Assembly: GCA_963736975.1 (NCBI GenBank)
Contig: CAVTQY010000002.1
Location: 992,001-1,056,000 of the forward strand
DNA: 64,000 nt
Direction of reading: 5' to 3'
Source: CAVTQY01 sp963736975
GTDB lineage: Bacteria; Pseudomonadota; Alphaproteobacteria; Acetobacterales; Acetobacteraceae
Shown here piece after piece: positions 1 through 9,869 of this stretch. Every line of letters begins with the position of its first letter. Position 1 is the first letter of the stretch. The position numbers and the translations under genes are program-made. Below the pieces are notes generated by a model that did not search any database, had not been told where the DNA came from, and was given only the letters and a program-made list of their open reading frames with translations.

Positions 1-1317
1 CCGTTCGAGATCCCGCAGCGTGCTGCAGACGCGCAGCATATGGCAATGGGGTGCATAGCGGAACATATAGGAATCGCCGGTACCCCACGCAGCACGGTAT
101 TCCGGGTTGAGCCAGATCAGCCGCGTCGCCTGCCCGGACAGGCGTTGCAGGATATCGACCCTTGGCTCGGTGTGGTTGCCGCGCGCATCCCCGAGGATGA
201 TCACCGTTGTCCGGCGGTCCACAAGGCTGATCCAGCCTTCCTCGAAATCCGCCAGCGCATTGCCGTAATTCGAGGCGCCGTAGCCTATGATCAACATGAT
301 GCGCGCGATCGCTGCCTCGATCGGCAGGTCTTCCAGGATGTTGCTGACCTCGATCGTCGAGCCGGCGAAAGCAAAACTGCGGATATCAGCCAGCGCCTCG
401 TTCAGTGCATAAAGCAGCATCAGCAGGAACTGTGACATCGCAGCGACCGAGCCGGACACGTCGCACAACACGACGAGGCGCGGCTTCTCGATCCGCTTCT
501 CCTTCCAGACAGTGATGAACGGAATCGCGCCCCAACCCATGTTGCGGCGCATGGTGCGCCGGAGATCGAGTTGCCCGCGCAGCCGCCGGCGACGCGGTTT
601 TGCGTAGCGGGTGGCGAGCTTCTTGGCGATGGCGCGCACCAGCGCTCGCATCCGGTCGTAGTCGCGCCGGTCCAGATTTGAAAGGCGGGTCGAGCGTAGG
701 ATCTCGGTGCGGAACTCCTCCGTTTCTCCCCGAGCGAACAGCAACAGGTTGCGATCGATAAAGTCGCGGACCCGCTGGCGCAGAGCCGCGATGCCGGCTT
801 CCAGCCGGCGCGCACGGGCGAGGTCATCGGTATTCGCGCGCTCCCGCAGCACCGCAATGTCGTGCTCGACTTCGCGCAGGCCCATGCGGTCCAGCACCCG
901 TCGGGCGTAAAGATTCCTTTGTGTGAAAAACCGGATGTTTGGCACGCCGGCCGCTTCGCCCGCTTCCTCCATCAGCGCGCCCAGGCCGGCCGTATCGTCG
1001 GCGAGCAGCATCTGTCCAAGCGCGCCACCGGCGCTGTTGCTTTGCACCGCGGCCGCGATATCGGCGGATGACGCGGGGTCCTCGACCGGTCTTATCTCTT
1101 CACGCCGGAAGTAGAGATCGAAGCATTCAGCGAGCGCTGTCTTCTCCTCCTGTGTCTTGGCCAATAAGAGGCCGAGCAAATCTTTCAATGCCGCACGATC
1201 GGCGTAGCCGACGAGCTCCACCGCGCGCATGGCATCGATGCTCTCGGCCGGCGAGATGCGCACGCCGGCGCCGCGCGCCGCCTCGAAGAAACGCAGCAGC
1301 GGTTGCGCTGCCTGCAT
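1..1317 (-). CDS. VWA-domain protein, CoxE-like (3' end outside window)
   Basis: This gene starts at an ATG one base after the stop of the upstream MoxR ATPase gene and runs off the left edge in frame (439 codons visible). The N-terminal half is helical and charged. The C-terminal half is a von Willebrand A domain with the metal-site motif DVSGS near codon 285, followed by LLMLLYALNEAL and the later VIILGDARGN segment. CoxE-type VWA proteins work with a MoxR-type AAA+ ATPase as a chaperone pair that inserts cofactors or matures enzymes such as CO dehydrogenase. The tight coupling with the ATPase supports that role. No target enzyme is visible in the window, so the client is unknown. Confidence 0.85.
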   Translation of the reverse strand, partial: MQAAQPLLRFFEAARGAGVRISPAESIDAMRAVELVGYADRAALKDLLGLLLAKTQEEKTALAECFDLYFRREEIRPVEDPASSADIAAAVQSNSAGGALGQMLLADDTAGLGALMEEAGEAAGVPNIRFFTQRNLYARRVLDRMGLREVEHDIAVLRERANTDDLARARRLEAGIAALRQRVRDFIDRNLLLFARGETEEFRTEILRSTRLSNLDRRDYDRMRALVRAIAKKLATRYAKPRRRRLRGQLDLRRTMRRNMGWGAIPFITVWKEKRIEKPRLVVLCDVSGSVAAMSQFLLMLLYALNEALADIRSFAFAGSTIEVSNILEDLPIEAAIARIMLIIGYGASNYGNALADFEEGWISLVDRRTTVIILGDARGNHTEPRVDILQRLSGQATRLIWLNPEYRAAWGTGDSYMFRYAPHCHMLRVCSTLRDLER

Positions 1318-1318
1318 A

Positions 1319-2303
1319 TCAGTCCGGCACATCCGCGTCGCGGCGGGCTTTGGCGGTCAGCTCGCCCAACTGCCTGCCGGCCGTCTCGATATCGGTCTCG
1401 AATTTCAGCAGCACGTTCAGCGTGTCCCGCACCAGCCCGGGCTCCAGGACGCGTGCGTGCAGCAGAACCAGAACGCGCGCCCAGTCGATGGTTTCGCTGA
1501 CCGAGGGCGCCTTTTTCAGGTCGAGCTCCCGCAGCGCCTGCACGAAGGCAACGAGCTGGCGACGCAATGCGGCATCCGCATCCGGCACGCGCAATTCGAT
1601 GATACGCGCCTCCAGCTTTGCGTCCGGAAAACCGATATGCAAATGAAGGCACCGCCGCTTGAGCGCATCACCGAGATCGCGCATGCTGTTCGAACGTCAG
1701 CACCACCACCGGCGCCAAACTGGCGGCGACACGGCCGATTTCCGGAATGGTCACCTGATAATCGGACAGCAGCTCCAGCAGCAGCGCTTCGAACTCCTGG
1801 TCGGATTTATCGACCTCATCGACCAGCAGCACCGCGCCGCCTTCCTGTTGGAGTGCTCGCAACAATGGCCGCGGCTCCAGAAAATCCGGCGAGAAGAACA
1901 GGTCGCCGAACCCATGCAGTCGGTCGATCGCGGCACCAAGCCCCTCGGTCTCGCCCAGCACCTCGCCGATCCGGTCGCGCAGGATTTGCGTGTAAAGAAG
2001 CTGTTTGCCGTATTTCCATTCGTAGAGCGCTTTGAACTCGTCCAGCCCCTCGTAGCACTGCATACGGATCAGCGGCAGCGCCATCCAGGCCGCGATCGAG
2101 CGCGCCAGCTCCGTTTTGCCTACGCCGGCCGGCCCTTCGACGAGGATCGGTTTCTGCAGGTGATGCGCGATATAGACAGCGGTGGCGATCTGCCGGCTCG
2201 GGATGTAACCGACACTGGCGAGCCCATGCTCGATCGCCTCGATCGAGCCGACAAGGCGCTCCACCTCGGGATTCGCGCGCGCGGCCCCTGCTGAATACGG
2301 CAT
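1319..2303 (-). CDS. MoxR-family AAA+ ATPase, CoxD-like (one-base frameshift)
   Basis: The chosen ATG at 2303 is preceded by GGCGGAG and begins MPYSAGAARANPEVE. The Walker A motif GPAGVGKTE and the Walker B motif LLVDEVDK are intact. The frame breaks at 1688-1695 (GTTCGAAC on the plus strand). Removing one A there (one T on the coding strand) joins VVLTSNS to MRDLGDALKRRCLH, the expected sensor region, and the C-terminal lid domain then reads through to 1319. As written, the protein would stop soon after that point. MoxR ATPases remodel partner enzymes together with a VWA protein, which is the next gene downstream. I judge the frameshift more likely a sequence error than real, because both halves are well conserved. 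Confidence 0.82.
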
Positions 2304-2406
2304 AAGCTCCGCCTGCTGCTGACTGGCCGTATCATCCCTAACATCGCCGCGCGGATTGCCAAAGCGCGGACGCACCCTAACCTGCGCCGAAAGAGAAGGA
2401 GCGCGC

Positions 2407-3573
2407 ATGGATTTCCACATCACCGATCAGCAGCGGGAGATGCTGACTGCCGTTCGCGCCTTGACGCAGGGCGAGTTCAAAGCGCGGGCTCAGCACTGGA
2501 TGGACGGTACCTTCCCCTGGGAGAACATGAAGCCGCTCGCCGCGATTGGCGTGTTGGGGATGTCGGTGCCCGAGGAGTACGGCGGGCTCGGCCTGTCGAT
2601 CCTCGATACTGCCCTGATCCTGGAGGAAATCGCGAAAGTCTGTTACGTCACCGCGATGGCCGTGCTCGGCGAGGCCGGCGTACAAACGCGGGTCATCGCG
2701 CAGTACGCGACGCCGGCGATCAAGGAGCGCATCCTGCCGAAAGTGGTAACCGGCGACTGCATGCTGGCGATCTGCATGACCGAGCCGCATGCCGGTACCG
2801 ACGTGGCGAACTATCGCACCAACGCGCGTGTCATAGGCGACCGCGTGATCCTGAAAGGCACCAAGACGCTGATCAGCCGCGCGCCCGAGGCCGGCATGCT
2901 CGTGGTGTTCACTCGGGTGGATGGTCGCCCGGGACGCGAAGGCATCGGCTGCGCGCTGGTTGAGGCCGGTACAAAGGGCCTGGAGGTTACTGGCACGTAC
3001 CACACGATGGGCGGGGAGAACCTGCACGAGATCCAGTTCAACGACTGCGAACTGCCGCTGGAGAACCTCGTGATCCGCGAAGACGGTTTCCGCAAACTGC
3101 TCACCGCCTTCAACACCCAGCGCTGCCTCAATCCGGCGATCTCGCTCGGTCTGGCCGAAGGCGCATTCGACGAGGCGATCAACTATGTGCGCGAGCGCAC
3201 CGTCTTCGGCAAGCCGATAGCCGCGCACCAGGGCATACGATGGAAGCTTGCCGACATGTTCAAGGACATCGAGGCGGGAAGGGGACTTTTGTACCGCGCT
3301 GCGACCACTGCCAACCCGTTTCCCGATCCGTTCATGGCAGCAACCGCCAAGGTCTTCAACAACGAGATGTCGATCCGCGTCACCAGTGAGGCCGTGCAAC
3401 TGCACGGCGGTTTCGGCTTCACCGACGAGTATCCCGTCTCCCGGCTTTATCGCGCCGCTCGTTATGGCTCGATCGGCGGCGGGACATCGGAGACGTTGCG
3501 GGACCTGATCGGCAAGAAGCTGGTGGCGGATATGGATGTGGGGCAGGGGATACTGGGGCTGGGCACGTACTAG
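2407..3573 (+). CDS. Acyl-CoA dehydrogenase family protein
   Basis: The 388-residue protein starts at an ATG with AAGGAG seven to eight bases upstream. It has the full acyl-CoA dehydrogenase layout: an N-terminal helical domain, the FAD-site segment CMTEPHAGTDVA near 124-134, the middle beta domain, and the C-terminal helical domain with QLHGGFGFTDEYP near 331-343. Such enzymes oxidise acyl-CoA thioesters with FAD and pass electrons to ETF. The usual catalytic glutamate positions are both altered: glycine 358 in IGGGTSE replaces the MCAD-type glutamate, and glutamine 238 in FNTQR sits where isovaleryl-CoA dehydrogenase has its base. The substrate is therefore unclear, and the enzyme may be a specialised member. 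It is convergent with ilvE (4-base gap). Confidence 0.9.
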   Translation: MDFHITDQQREMLTAVRALTQGEFKARAQHWMDGTFPWENMKPLAAIGVLGMSVPEEYGGLGLSILDTALILEEIAKVCYVTAMAVLGEAGVQTRVIAQYATPAIKERILPKVVTGDCMLAICMTEPHAGTDVANYRTNARVIGDRVILKGTKTLISRAPEAGMLVVFTRVDGRPGREGIGCALVEAGTKGLEVTGTYHTMGGENLHEIQFNDCELPLENLVIREDGFRKLLTAFNTQRCLNPAISLGLAEGAFDEAINYVRERTVFGKPIAAHQGIRWKLADMFKDIEAGRGLLYRAATTANPFPDPFMAATAKVFNNEMSIRVTSEAVQLHGGFGFTDEYPVSRLYRAARYGSIGGGTSETLRDLIGKKLVADMDVGQGILGLGTY

Positions 3574-3577
3574 ACAA

Positions 3578-4477
3578 TCACCCCGTAACGCGCATCACCT
3601 CCTCCGGCGTTTTGCGCACCAGCGTCTCGTAATCCTTCATCAGCGTCTCGCTTATCTGCCCCGGCGTGAAGTTCAGCCCGAGGATTTCCCGCACCGGGGT
3701 TACCTCCGCCGCGGTGCCCGCAAGGAATACCTCGGAAGCCCGTTTCATTTCGTCCGGCAGGATCGGGCGCTCGACCACCTTGATCTGCCGGTGCTTCGCC
3801 AGCGCCATGACACTGCGCCGCGTGATGCCGTCCAGGAAGCAGTCGGGGTCGGGGGTGTGCAGCTCGCCGTCCATCACGAAGAAGATATTGGCTCCCGTGG
3901 CCTCGGCAACATGGCCCCGCCAGTCCAGCATCAGCGCGTCGGCATAGCCTTCCAATTCCGCCTTATGCTTAGAGAGCGTCCCGATCATGTAGAGCCCGGT
4001 CGCCTTCGCCGCCGTGGGCGCCGTCTCCGGCGAAGGACGCTTCCACGCCGCCATCCCCAGCCGGATGCCCTTCATGCGCTCCTCACCAAAATAGCTCGGC
4101 CACTGCCAGACGGCGATCGCGAGGTGGATTTTCGTGTGCTGCGCCGAAACCGCCAGCATCTCCGACCCGCGCCAGGCAATGGGTCGCACATAAGCGTCCG
4201 TCAGCCCATTGGCCTTCAGTGTCTCGTAGCAGGCGGCATCGATCTCGTCGGCCGTGTAGGGTATCTCGAACCCCAGGATATGGCCCGAGTTGATCAGCCG
4301 ATTCGTGTGGTCGCGCAGCCGAAAAATATGGCCGCCATAAGCCCGTTCGCCTTCGAACACCGCTGAGGCATAATGCAGGCCGTGGGTGAGCACGTGCAGC
4401 TTAGCGTCCCGCCAGGGCACCAGGGCACCGTCCCACCAGATCCATCCGTCGCGGTCGTCGTAAGGAACAAGCGCCAT
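3578..4477 (-). CDS. ilvE: Branched-chain amino acid aminotransferase
   Basis: This 299-residue class IV PLP aminotransferase transfers the amino group between glutamate and the branched-chain 2-oxo acids, the last step of Leu/Ile/Val synthesis. The Schiff-base lysine is expected at K158 (PTAAKATGLYM), and the PLP-contacting EATGANIFF segment follows near 192. The length is typical. It is transcribed away from the MarR - two-component operon, and the two share a short AT-richer promoter region. The start ATG gives MALVPYDDRDGWIWWDG, which matches the usual family N-terminus. Confidence 0.93.
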   Translation of the reverse strand: MALVPYDDRDGWIWWDGALVPWRDAKLHVLTHGLHYASAVFEGERAYGGHIFRLRDHTNRLINSGHILGFEIPYTADEIDAACYETLKANGLTDAYVRPIAWRGSEMLAVSAQHTKIHLAIAVWQWPSYFGEERMKGIRLGMAAWKRPSPETAPTAAKATGLYMIGTLSKHKAELEGYADALMLDWRGHVAEATGANIFFVMDGELHTPDPDCFLDGITRRSVMALAKHRQIKVVERPILPDEMKRASEVFLAGTAAEVTPVREILGLNFTPGQISETLMKDYETLVRKTPEEVMRVTG

Positions 4478-4497
4478 TGGACCTATCCTCGCAACTT

Positions 4498-4545
4498 TAT
4501 TGCTTCAGCCGCGGTTACCGTATAATGCAGTCCGAAATACGTCAA
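4498..4545. promoter_or_regulatory. Divergent promoter region between ilvE and the MarR operon
   Basis: A consensus -10 box TATAAT lies at 4521-4526 on the plus strand with a weak TTGCTT about 15 bases upstream, facing the MarR operon. On the minus strand TTGACG (4540-4545) is followed after about 15 bases by TATACG, facing ilvE. Both spacers are shorter than the ideal 17 bases, so the exact pairs are uncertain. Confidence 0.4.
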
Positions 4546-4616
4546 CAATCCTGTCGCATACCGGTGGCATGTCAGCCATGTCCGATCCGACGACACCGCC
4601 CCGGAAGGACCCAGCA

Positions 4617-5166
4617 ATGAGCGGCGCTCGCCACGGTTCCTTGACCGAACCCAAGCAGCACCTGGGCGCTGGAACCGGCCTCCTGTTCCTGCGGGAGGAG
4701 GAGATCCGCTTGGCCCAGGATCTGCTGTTCTTCGCCTACCGCGACTTCACCAACGCCGCCGACGTGATCCTGCAGGAGTTGGGGCTGGGCCGCGCGCATC
4801 ATCGTGCCTTGCACTTCATTGGACGCCATCCGGGCATCACCGTTTCCGAACTCCTGGGCATCCTTCGCATCACAAAGCAGAGCCTCGCGCGCGTTCTGTC
4901 GGTCCTCGTCGAAGCTGGCTACGTGACCCAGGCGCCCGGCAGCCTCGATCGTCGCCAGCGGCTGCTCACGTTGACCCAGTCCGGCCAGACGTTGGAGCGG
5001 CGCCTGTTCGAACAGCCAGCGGGAGCGCCTGACGGCCGCTTACCGGGAGGCGGGCGGGGCCGCGGTGGACGGGTTTCGCCGTGTCATGCGCGGCATCATG
5101 GATGAGAGCGCTCGCGCCTTCGTCGATCGTGGCGAGGCGCAAAACCGGCGGCCCAGAGGCGCCTGA
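4617..5166 (+). CDS. MarR-family transcriptional regulator (one-base frameshift)
   Basis: The ATG at 4617 has AAGGA seven bases upstream and begins MSGARHGSL; earlier in-frame ATGs at 4569 and 4578 have no comparable site. The winged-helix core is clear: HPGITVSELLGILRITKQ is followed by the wing GYVTQAPGSLDRRQRLL. The frame breaks at 5006-5013 (GTTCGAAC). Removing one A gives LFDSQRERLTAAYREAGG and carries the gene to a TGA at 5164-5166 that overlaps the ATG of the response regulator. That overlap strongly supports the repair. The gene is first in an operon with the two-component genes, so it probably controls their expression together with an unknown ligand. Confidence 0.85.
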
Positions 5167-5864
5167 TGGTCGAAGAAGCCCATATTCTGGTGGTGGACGA
5201 CGACGCCCGGTTGCGAGCGCTGCTTTCTCGTTATCTGGCGGATCAGGGTTTTCGTGTCACCACCGCGGATAATGCAATCGATGCACGTGCCAAGTTGCGT
5301 TCGGTCGCGCCCGATCTCATGGTGCTGGACGTCATGATGCCGGGCGAGAGTGGTCTCGTCTTAACCGAGTCGCTCCGTCGCGAGAATGGGCACGATCTGC
5401 CGGTCCTCTTGCTCACTGCGCGCGGCGCGCCAGAAGATCGCATCGCCGGATTCGAAGCGGGCGCGGACGACTATCTCGGCAAGCCGTTCGAGCCGTTGGA
5501 GCTCGTTTTGCGAATCCGCGCGATGCTCCGTCGGGCACCCCCGGCCCAGGCTGACGTCCCACTCGGCCCGGTGCTGCTCGGCACCGCCGAGTTCGACCCC
5601 GAACGGGGCGAGTTGCGCACCGCCGACGGCCCGATCCGCCTCACGGGCGGCGAGGCGTCTCTTCTGGGCGCGCTCGCCCGTCGGCCAAACGAGGTGCTAT
5701 CGCGGGAAGACCTCGCTACGGCACTGGGGATGGACGAAGCCGGCGAGCGTGCGATCGACGTGCAGGTAACGCGGCTGCGTCGCAAGATCGAGGTGGATCC
5801 GCGTGAGCCGCGCTTCCTGGCTACGGTGCGCGGCCGCGGTTACATGCTGAAGCCGGGCGCCTGA
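5166..5864 (+). CDS. OmpR-family response regulator
   Basis: This 232-residue regulator has an N-terminal receiver domain with acidic residues D11/D12, phosphoacceptor D55 (LMVLDVMMPG) and conserved K107 (LGKPFEP). A C-terminal OmpR/PhoB winged helix ends in VQVTRLRRKIEVDP and TVRGRGYML. It is phosphorylated by the kinase encoded directly downstream and binds DNA to regulate transcription. Its start codon overlaps the repaired MarR stop, and its own stop directly precedes the kinase ATG, so the three genes form one translationally coupled operon. Confidence 0.93.
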   Translation: MVEEAHILVVDDDARLRALLSRYLADQGFRVTTADNAIDARAKLRSVAPDLMVLDVMMPGESGLVLTESLRRENGHDLPVLLLTARGAPEDRIAGFEAGADDYLGKPFEPLELVLRIRAMLRRAPPAQADVPLGPVLLGTAEFDPERGELRTADGPIRLTGGEASLLGALARRPNEVLSREDLATALGMDEAGERAIDVQVTRLRRKIEVDPREPRFLATVRGRGYMLKPGA

Positions 5865-7190
5865 ATGGGGGTTCCGCTGCCCTATTCGCGGGTGGTGAAG
5901 CGCGTCCTGCCACGCTCTCTGCTCGGCCGCAGCCTGTTGATGATCCTGGTGCCGCTGGTGCTGCTGCAAGTAGTTGCGCTGGCGGTCTATTACGGCAGCC
6001 ATCTCGACCTTGTTTACCGGCGGCTAGCGGGTGCAGTGGCGGGAGAGATCGAGTTCACGCTGCAGTTGATGAGCGAGCAACCGGCAAACTCGGCCAGGAT
6101 CCTCAAAATGGCGCATCACGGCTTCGATCTGCAGATGCGGATCGAGCCGGGTGCACGCCTTGTGCAGATGCCGCGCGTCAATGTGCTCGGCCCGATGGAC
6201 GACGAACTCGAGGCGGCGTTGAGCGAGCGCCTCAGCGAGCCGTTCACCATGGACTGGACCTACGACCCGCAATCGGTGCTGATCCGCGTGCAGTTGCCGG
6301 ACGGCGTGCTGGACGTTCTGGCGCCCCGCAAGCGCGTCGATCTCGGCACCATCTATCTGTTCCTGATCTGGCTGGGCGGCACGGCGGTGCTGCTGTTCGC
6401 TATCGCCGCGTTGTTTATGCGCAACCAGGTGCGTGGAATTCGCCGTTTGGCCGACGCCGTTGAGGCGTTCGGCATGGGGCGCGATCCAGGGCCGATCCGG
6501 CCCGAAGGTGCCACCGAGGTCCGCCGCGCGGCAAGCGCATTCAACAGAATGCAGGAGCGCATCCGCCGGTTTCTGACGCAACGGACGGAAATGCTGGCGG
6601 GGGTCTCGCACGATCTGCGCACGCCGCTCACGCGTATCCGGCTTGCCCTGGCGATGCTGCCGCGGCGCAGGGACCTGGCCGAGGACCTTGCCGGGATCGC
6701 CGCCGACGTTGAGGACATGGAACGGATGATCGGCGCCTATCTCTCTTTTGCTCGTGGAGAGGGGGCAGAGCAGGCGGAACCGGCCAACCTCTCGACAATC
6801 CTCGAGGAGGTTGCCGCCGGCGCACGCCGATCCGGCGCGGCGGTCGAACTGGATGTCCCGGCGGAGCTTACTCTGAAATTGCGGGTTGATGCGGTGCGGC
6901 GGGCGATCACGAATTTGGTGGACAACGCACGCCGGCATGCGCGGCGGGTCGTGCTGGCGGCGGTGCCCACCGGCTCGCGCAGCGTGCAGGTGACGGTGGA
7001 CGACGACGGGCCCGGCATTCCGCCCGATCGGCGCGAGAGCGTGTTTCGCCCGTTCGAAAGCGATGCTGCCGGCGGCACCGGTCTCGGCCTGACGATAGCG
7101 CGCGACATTGTCCGCGCGCACGGGGGAGAGATCGTATTGGAGGACAGTCCGCTCGGCGGGCTCCGGGCGCGGATACGGCTGCCGGTCTGA
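5865..7190 (+). CDS. Sensor histidine kinase, EnvZ-like
   Basis: This 441-residue inner-membrane kinase has a first membrane helix near 22-45, a periplasmic sensing region to about 160, a second helix near 162-185 and a HAMP linker. The DHp domain carries phosphoacceptor H249 in GVSHDLRTPLTR. The ATPase domain has the N box NLVDNARRHA, the G1 box DDDGPGIP and the G2 box GTGLGLTI. The ATG follows the response-regulator stop with no gap. The EnvZ/OmpR-type arrangement suggests an envelope or osmotic signal, but the sensed cue cannot be read from the sequence. Confidence 0.92.
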   Translation: MGVPLPYSRVVKRVLPRSLLGRSLLMILVPLVLLQVVALAVYYGSHLDLVYRRLAGAVAGEIEFTLQLMSEQPANSARILKMAHHGFDLQMRIEPGARLVQMPRVNVLGPMDDELEAALSERLSEPFTMDWTYDPQSVLIRVQLPDGVLDVLAPRKRVDLGTIYLFLIWLGGTAVLLFAIAALFMRNQVRGIRRLADAVEAFGMGRDPGPIRPEGATEVRRAASAFNRMQERIRRFLTQRTEMLAGVSHDLRTPLTRIRLALAMLPRRRDLAEDLAGIAADVEDMERMIGAYLSFARGEGAEQAEPANLSTILEEVAAGARRSGAAVELDVPAELTLKLRVDAVRRAITNLVDNARRHARRVVLAAVPTGSRSVQVTVDDDGPGIPPDRRESVFRPFESDAAGGTGLGLTIARDIVRAHGGEIVLEDSPLGGLRARIRLPV

Positions 7191-7287
7191 GCCATGCGCC
7201 AATGGGCATGCTTCGCTTGACAGTCCGTCAGTGCGCGGGAAAGCTTCAGGCCCGCGCGAAGAACTCGGAATAACGGAGGAAACCAGA

Positions 7288-8883
7288 ATGCGCGACAGCG
7301 ATCTTGGTCGGCGCACTCTTATTCGTGCTGCTGGCGGCGTGATCACCGCCGCCGCGTTGCCGTCATGGCGCGCGCGTTCCATGCCTGCGGGCTTGCTCAA
7401 TTCAGCGCCCGAGGCGCCGTACAAATCCCCGATCACGCCCGAGCGCGTGGCCTTTCTTAAGACCAAGCCATATAAAGGTTAAGACGATCTATCTGCTGGT
7501 GGAGAAAGGGTCGGTCGGCGAGGGCCTCAAGCACCACGTGCCGCACTGGGAAGAGGAAACCGGCGGACGCGTGAATGTCGCCGACGTGCCGATCGACATC
7601 CTATACACCCAGATCTTCTCCGATCTGACTAGCGGTCTGCACCGAAACGACGCCTATATGACCGCTGCATGGTTCTACGGCGATTTCTTCACCGCCGACA
7701 CGCCCTATATCGTGCCGATCGAGCCGTTCCTTGCCGACCGCAAGCACGCCTATTGGAACCCGGATAATCTCATGCCGGCGATGCGCCGGCTGTATAGCTG
7801 GGGAGGCAAGCTGTACGGCACGCTGTTCGATGCCGACGCACAGACGCTCTATTATCGCAAGGACGTATTCGCCAATCCGGACAACCAGGCGAAGTTCAAG
7901 GCGAAGCATGGCTACGATCTGCCGGCCCCGCCGACAACGATGCAGCAGATGCATGACATCGCCGATTTCTTCACCGGCTGGGACTGGAACGGCGACGGGT
8001 CGAACGACTGGGGTCTCGCGCTGCACGCCAAGGTGAATGCGCAGGGCTTCTTCCATTTCCTGACCCTAGCGGCGCCGTATATCTGCTCGCCCGACAACAA
8101 GTATTTCTACTTTCACCCCGAGACGATGAAGCCGCTGATCAACTCGCCGGGGCGTCTGCGCGCGCTCGGAGACTATATCAAATTCCTGCCGAACGGCCCG
8201 AGGGAGGAGATCAGCTGGACTCTGGGCCAGGGTTGGAACCTGTTTCTGACCGGCAAGGCAGTAATGGAAGCGACCTGGGGCGATCTGCCAACCTTGGCGC
8301 AGGATCCCAAGACATCGGTGGTGCAAGGCAAGATCGGTGCCGCGCCAATTCCGGGTGTGCCGGAAGCCTACGATCCGGTCAAAGGCACCTGGAAGAAATA
8401 CACGCTGAACCAAGCCGGCAACGTCAATGGCGGCAGTTGGCATTGCGTGATCTCGCGTTTCTCGCAGAACCAGGACGCCACCTACGACTTCCTGTCGTTC
8501 ATGGCCAACCGCAAGAACGCGTTCTACAACGTCACGCATGGTTATACCGGCGTGCAGCCGGGCATGCGCGACGAGTATCTGCCGCCGGCCGGCACTGCCA
8601 CGCTCGCCGAGTGGAAGGCGCAGGGTTGGAACGAGACCGATGCGAAGGCGTTCATGGACGCCTACTACGCCAATCTCGCCCTGCCCGTGCAGGAGGAATA
8701 TCTGCGGATTCCCGGCGCCGCCGATTACTGGCATCAGCTCGACATCCGACTTTCCGCGCTGCTGGCCGGCCAGACCACGCCGCAGAAGGCGCTCGACGAT
8801 ACCGCGGCCGCCTGGAAGAGATCACCAACCGCTACGGCCGCGAGCAGCAGAAGAAGCTTTATCTCGCTTCGTTCAGCGCGTGA
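7288..8883 (+). CDS. ABC transporter extracellular carbohydrate-binding protein (two frameshifts)
   Basis: The ATG at 7288 follows GGAGGAAACC. The N-terminus DLGRRTLIRAAGG resembles a twin-arginine signal peptide. The body is a family 1 (sugar-type) solute-binding protein, as shown by RLYSWGGKLYGTLFD, WDWNGDGSNDWGLAL and NGGSWHCVISRFSQ. Two single-base errors break it. Removing one A from the AAA run at 7474-7476 joins KTKPYK to VKTIYLLVEKGS, and adding one G at 8813-8814 restores AAAWEEITNRYGRE and a stop at 8883. The repaired protein has about 531 residues. It would capture a sugar or polyol in the periplasm for the two permeases encoded next. Confidence 0.85.
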
Positions 8884-8932
8884 TACAAGCGGCCCACCTC
8901 TGCCCGAACCGTCAGGAGGGAGAGCCGCTGGT

Positions 8933-9856
8933 ATGAGGAGCGCGATCGCGCTCGGCAGGCACGGGGCTGTTGCGTCCCCGCGCCGGCGCCGCCGCTTCGG
9001 CGACGAACTGGTCTTCAAGTACCTGATGCTTGGACCCGCCGTTCTCTGGGTGATCGGCCTGACGTTCTTCCCGCTGATCGAGGTTGTCCGCTACAGCTTC
9101 GCCAACTATATCCTGGGGCGCGGCGTCACCGGTTATGTCGGCTTCGCCAACTATGGTGAGGTCCTGCAGTCCGCCCAGTTCTGGAACAGCATTCTGGTCA
9201 CGGTGATCTACGTCGCCGTCACGGTGCCGATCGAGGTGGTGCTCGGCTTCCTGCTCGCCTGGGTGGTCAATCTCGGCGCTCCCGGCACTCGGGTGTTCCG
9301 CGCATTGATCACCGCGCCGCTGTTCACGATGGAGGTGGCGATCGGTTATCTCGGCATCACTCTGTTCAGCTCACAGGGCGGGCTGGTGTCGTGGCTGCTG
9401 GGGAAAATCGGAATTGCCGTTCCCTGGCTTTCGACCGCGACCTGGGGACTGACAGCGGCGATGATCCTGGAGGTTTGGCGCTGGACGCCATTCGTCTTTC
9501 TGCTGGCACTAGCCGCACTCGCCTCGATCCCTGAGGAAATCTACGACGCCGCGGTGCTCGACTGCAAAAGCCACTGGCAGGCGATGCGCCATATCGCCAT
9601 TCCGCTTGCCTGGCCGGTGATGTCCATCGCCATCCTGCTGCGACTGATCGAGGGCTTCAAGGCATTCGGCCTGCCGTTCGCGATCACCAGCGGAGGCCCG
9701 GGAACCAGCACCCAGCTCGTCAGCATCTATGTTTATCTCACCACTATCCAGTTCTTCGACTTCGGCCATGGCTCGGCCATGGGTATCCTCGTGCTGGCGA
9801 TGATATCCGTGCTGATCACGTTGTTCTTCCGCCAGATGCGACGGCGAATCGCGTGA
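8933..9856 (+). CDS. Carbohydrate ABC transporter permease, MalF/UgpA type
   Basis: The ATG at 8933 begins MRSAIALGRHGAVAS. An AGGAGGG site lies about 12 bases upstream, a somewhat long spacing. The 307-residue protein has six predicted membrane helices, beginning with MLGPAVLWVIGLTFF, and the cytoplasmic EAA loop IYDAAVLDCKSHWQAMRHI that docks on the ATPase. It pairs with the next permease to form the membrane channel of the sugar importer. The frame is open into the preceding binding-protein gene only because of the frameshift there, so a fused protein is not expected. Confidence 0.9.
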   Translation: MRSAIALGRHGAVASPRRRRRFGDELVFKYLMLGPAVLWVIGLTFFPLIEVVRYSFANYILGRGVTGYVGFANYGEVLQSAQFWNSILVTVIYVAVTVPIEVVLGFLLAWVVNLGAPGTRVFRALITAPLFTMEVAIGYLGITLFSSQGGLVSWLLGKIGIAVPWLSTATWGLTAAMILEVWRWTPFVFLLALAALASIPEEIYDAAVLDCKSHWQAMRHIAIPLAWPVMSIAILLRLIEGFKAFGLPFAITSGGPGTSTQLVSIYVYLTTIQFFDFGHGSAMGILVLAMISVLITLFFRQMRRRIA

Positions 9857-9869
9857 CGAGGCATCGGCA

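Noticed and set aside
939..2294. Long plus-strand frames opposite the MoxR/VWA genes
   Set aside because: They are arginine/proline-rich shadows of the minus-strand genes in GC-rich DNA and carry no domain.
7499..9856. A single long frame fusing the sugar-binding protein to the first permease
   Set aside because: The fusion exists only because of the missing base near 8814. With that base restored, the binding protein ends at 8883 and the permease starts separately at 8933.
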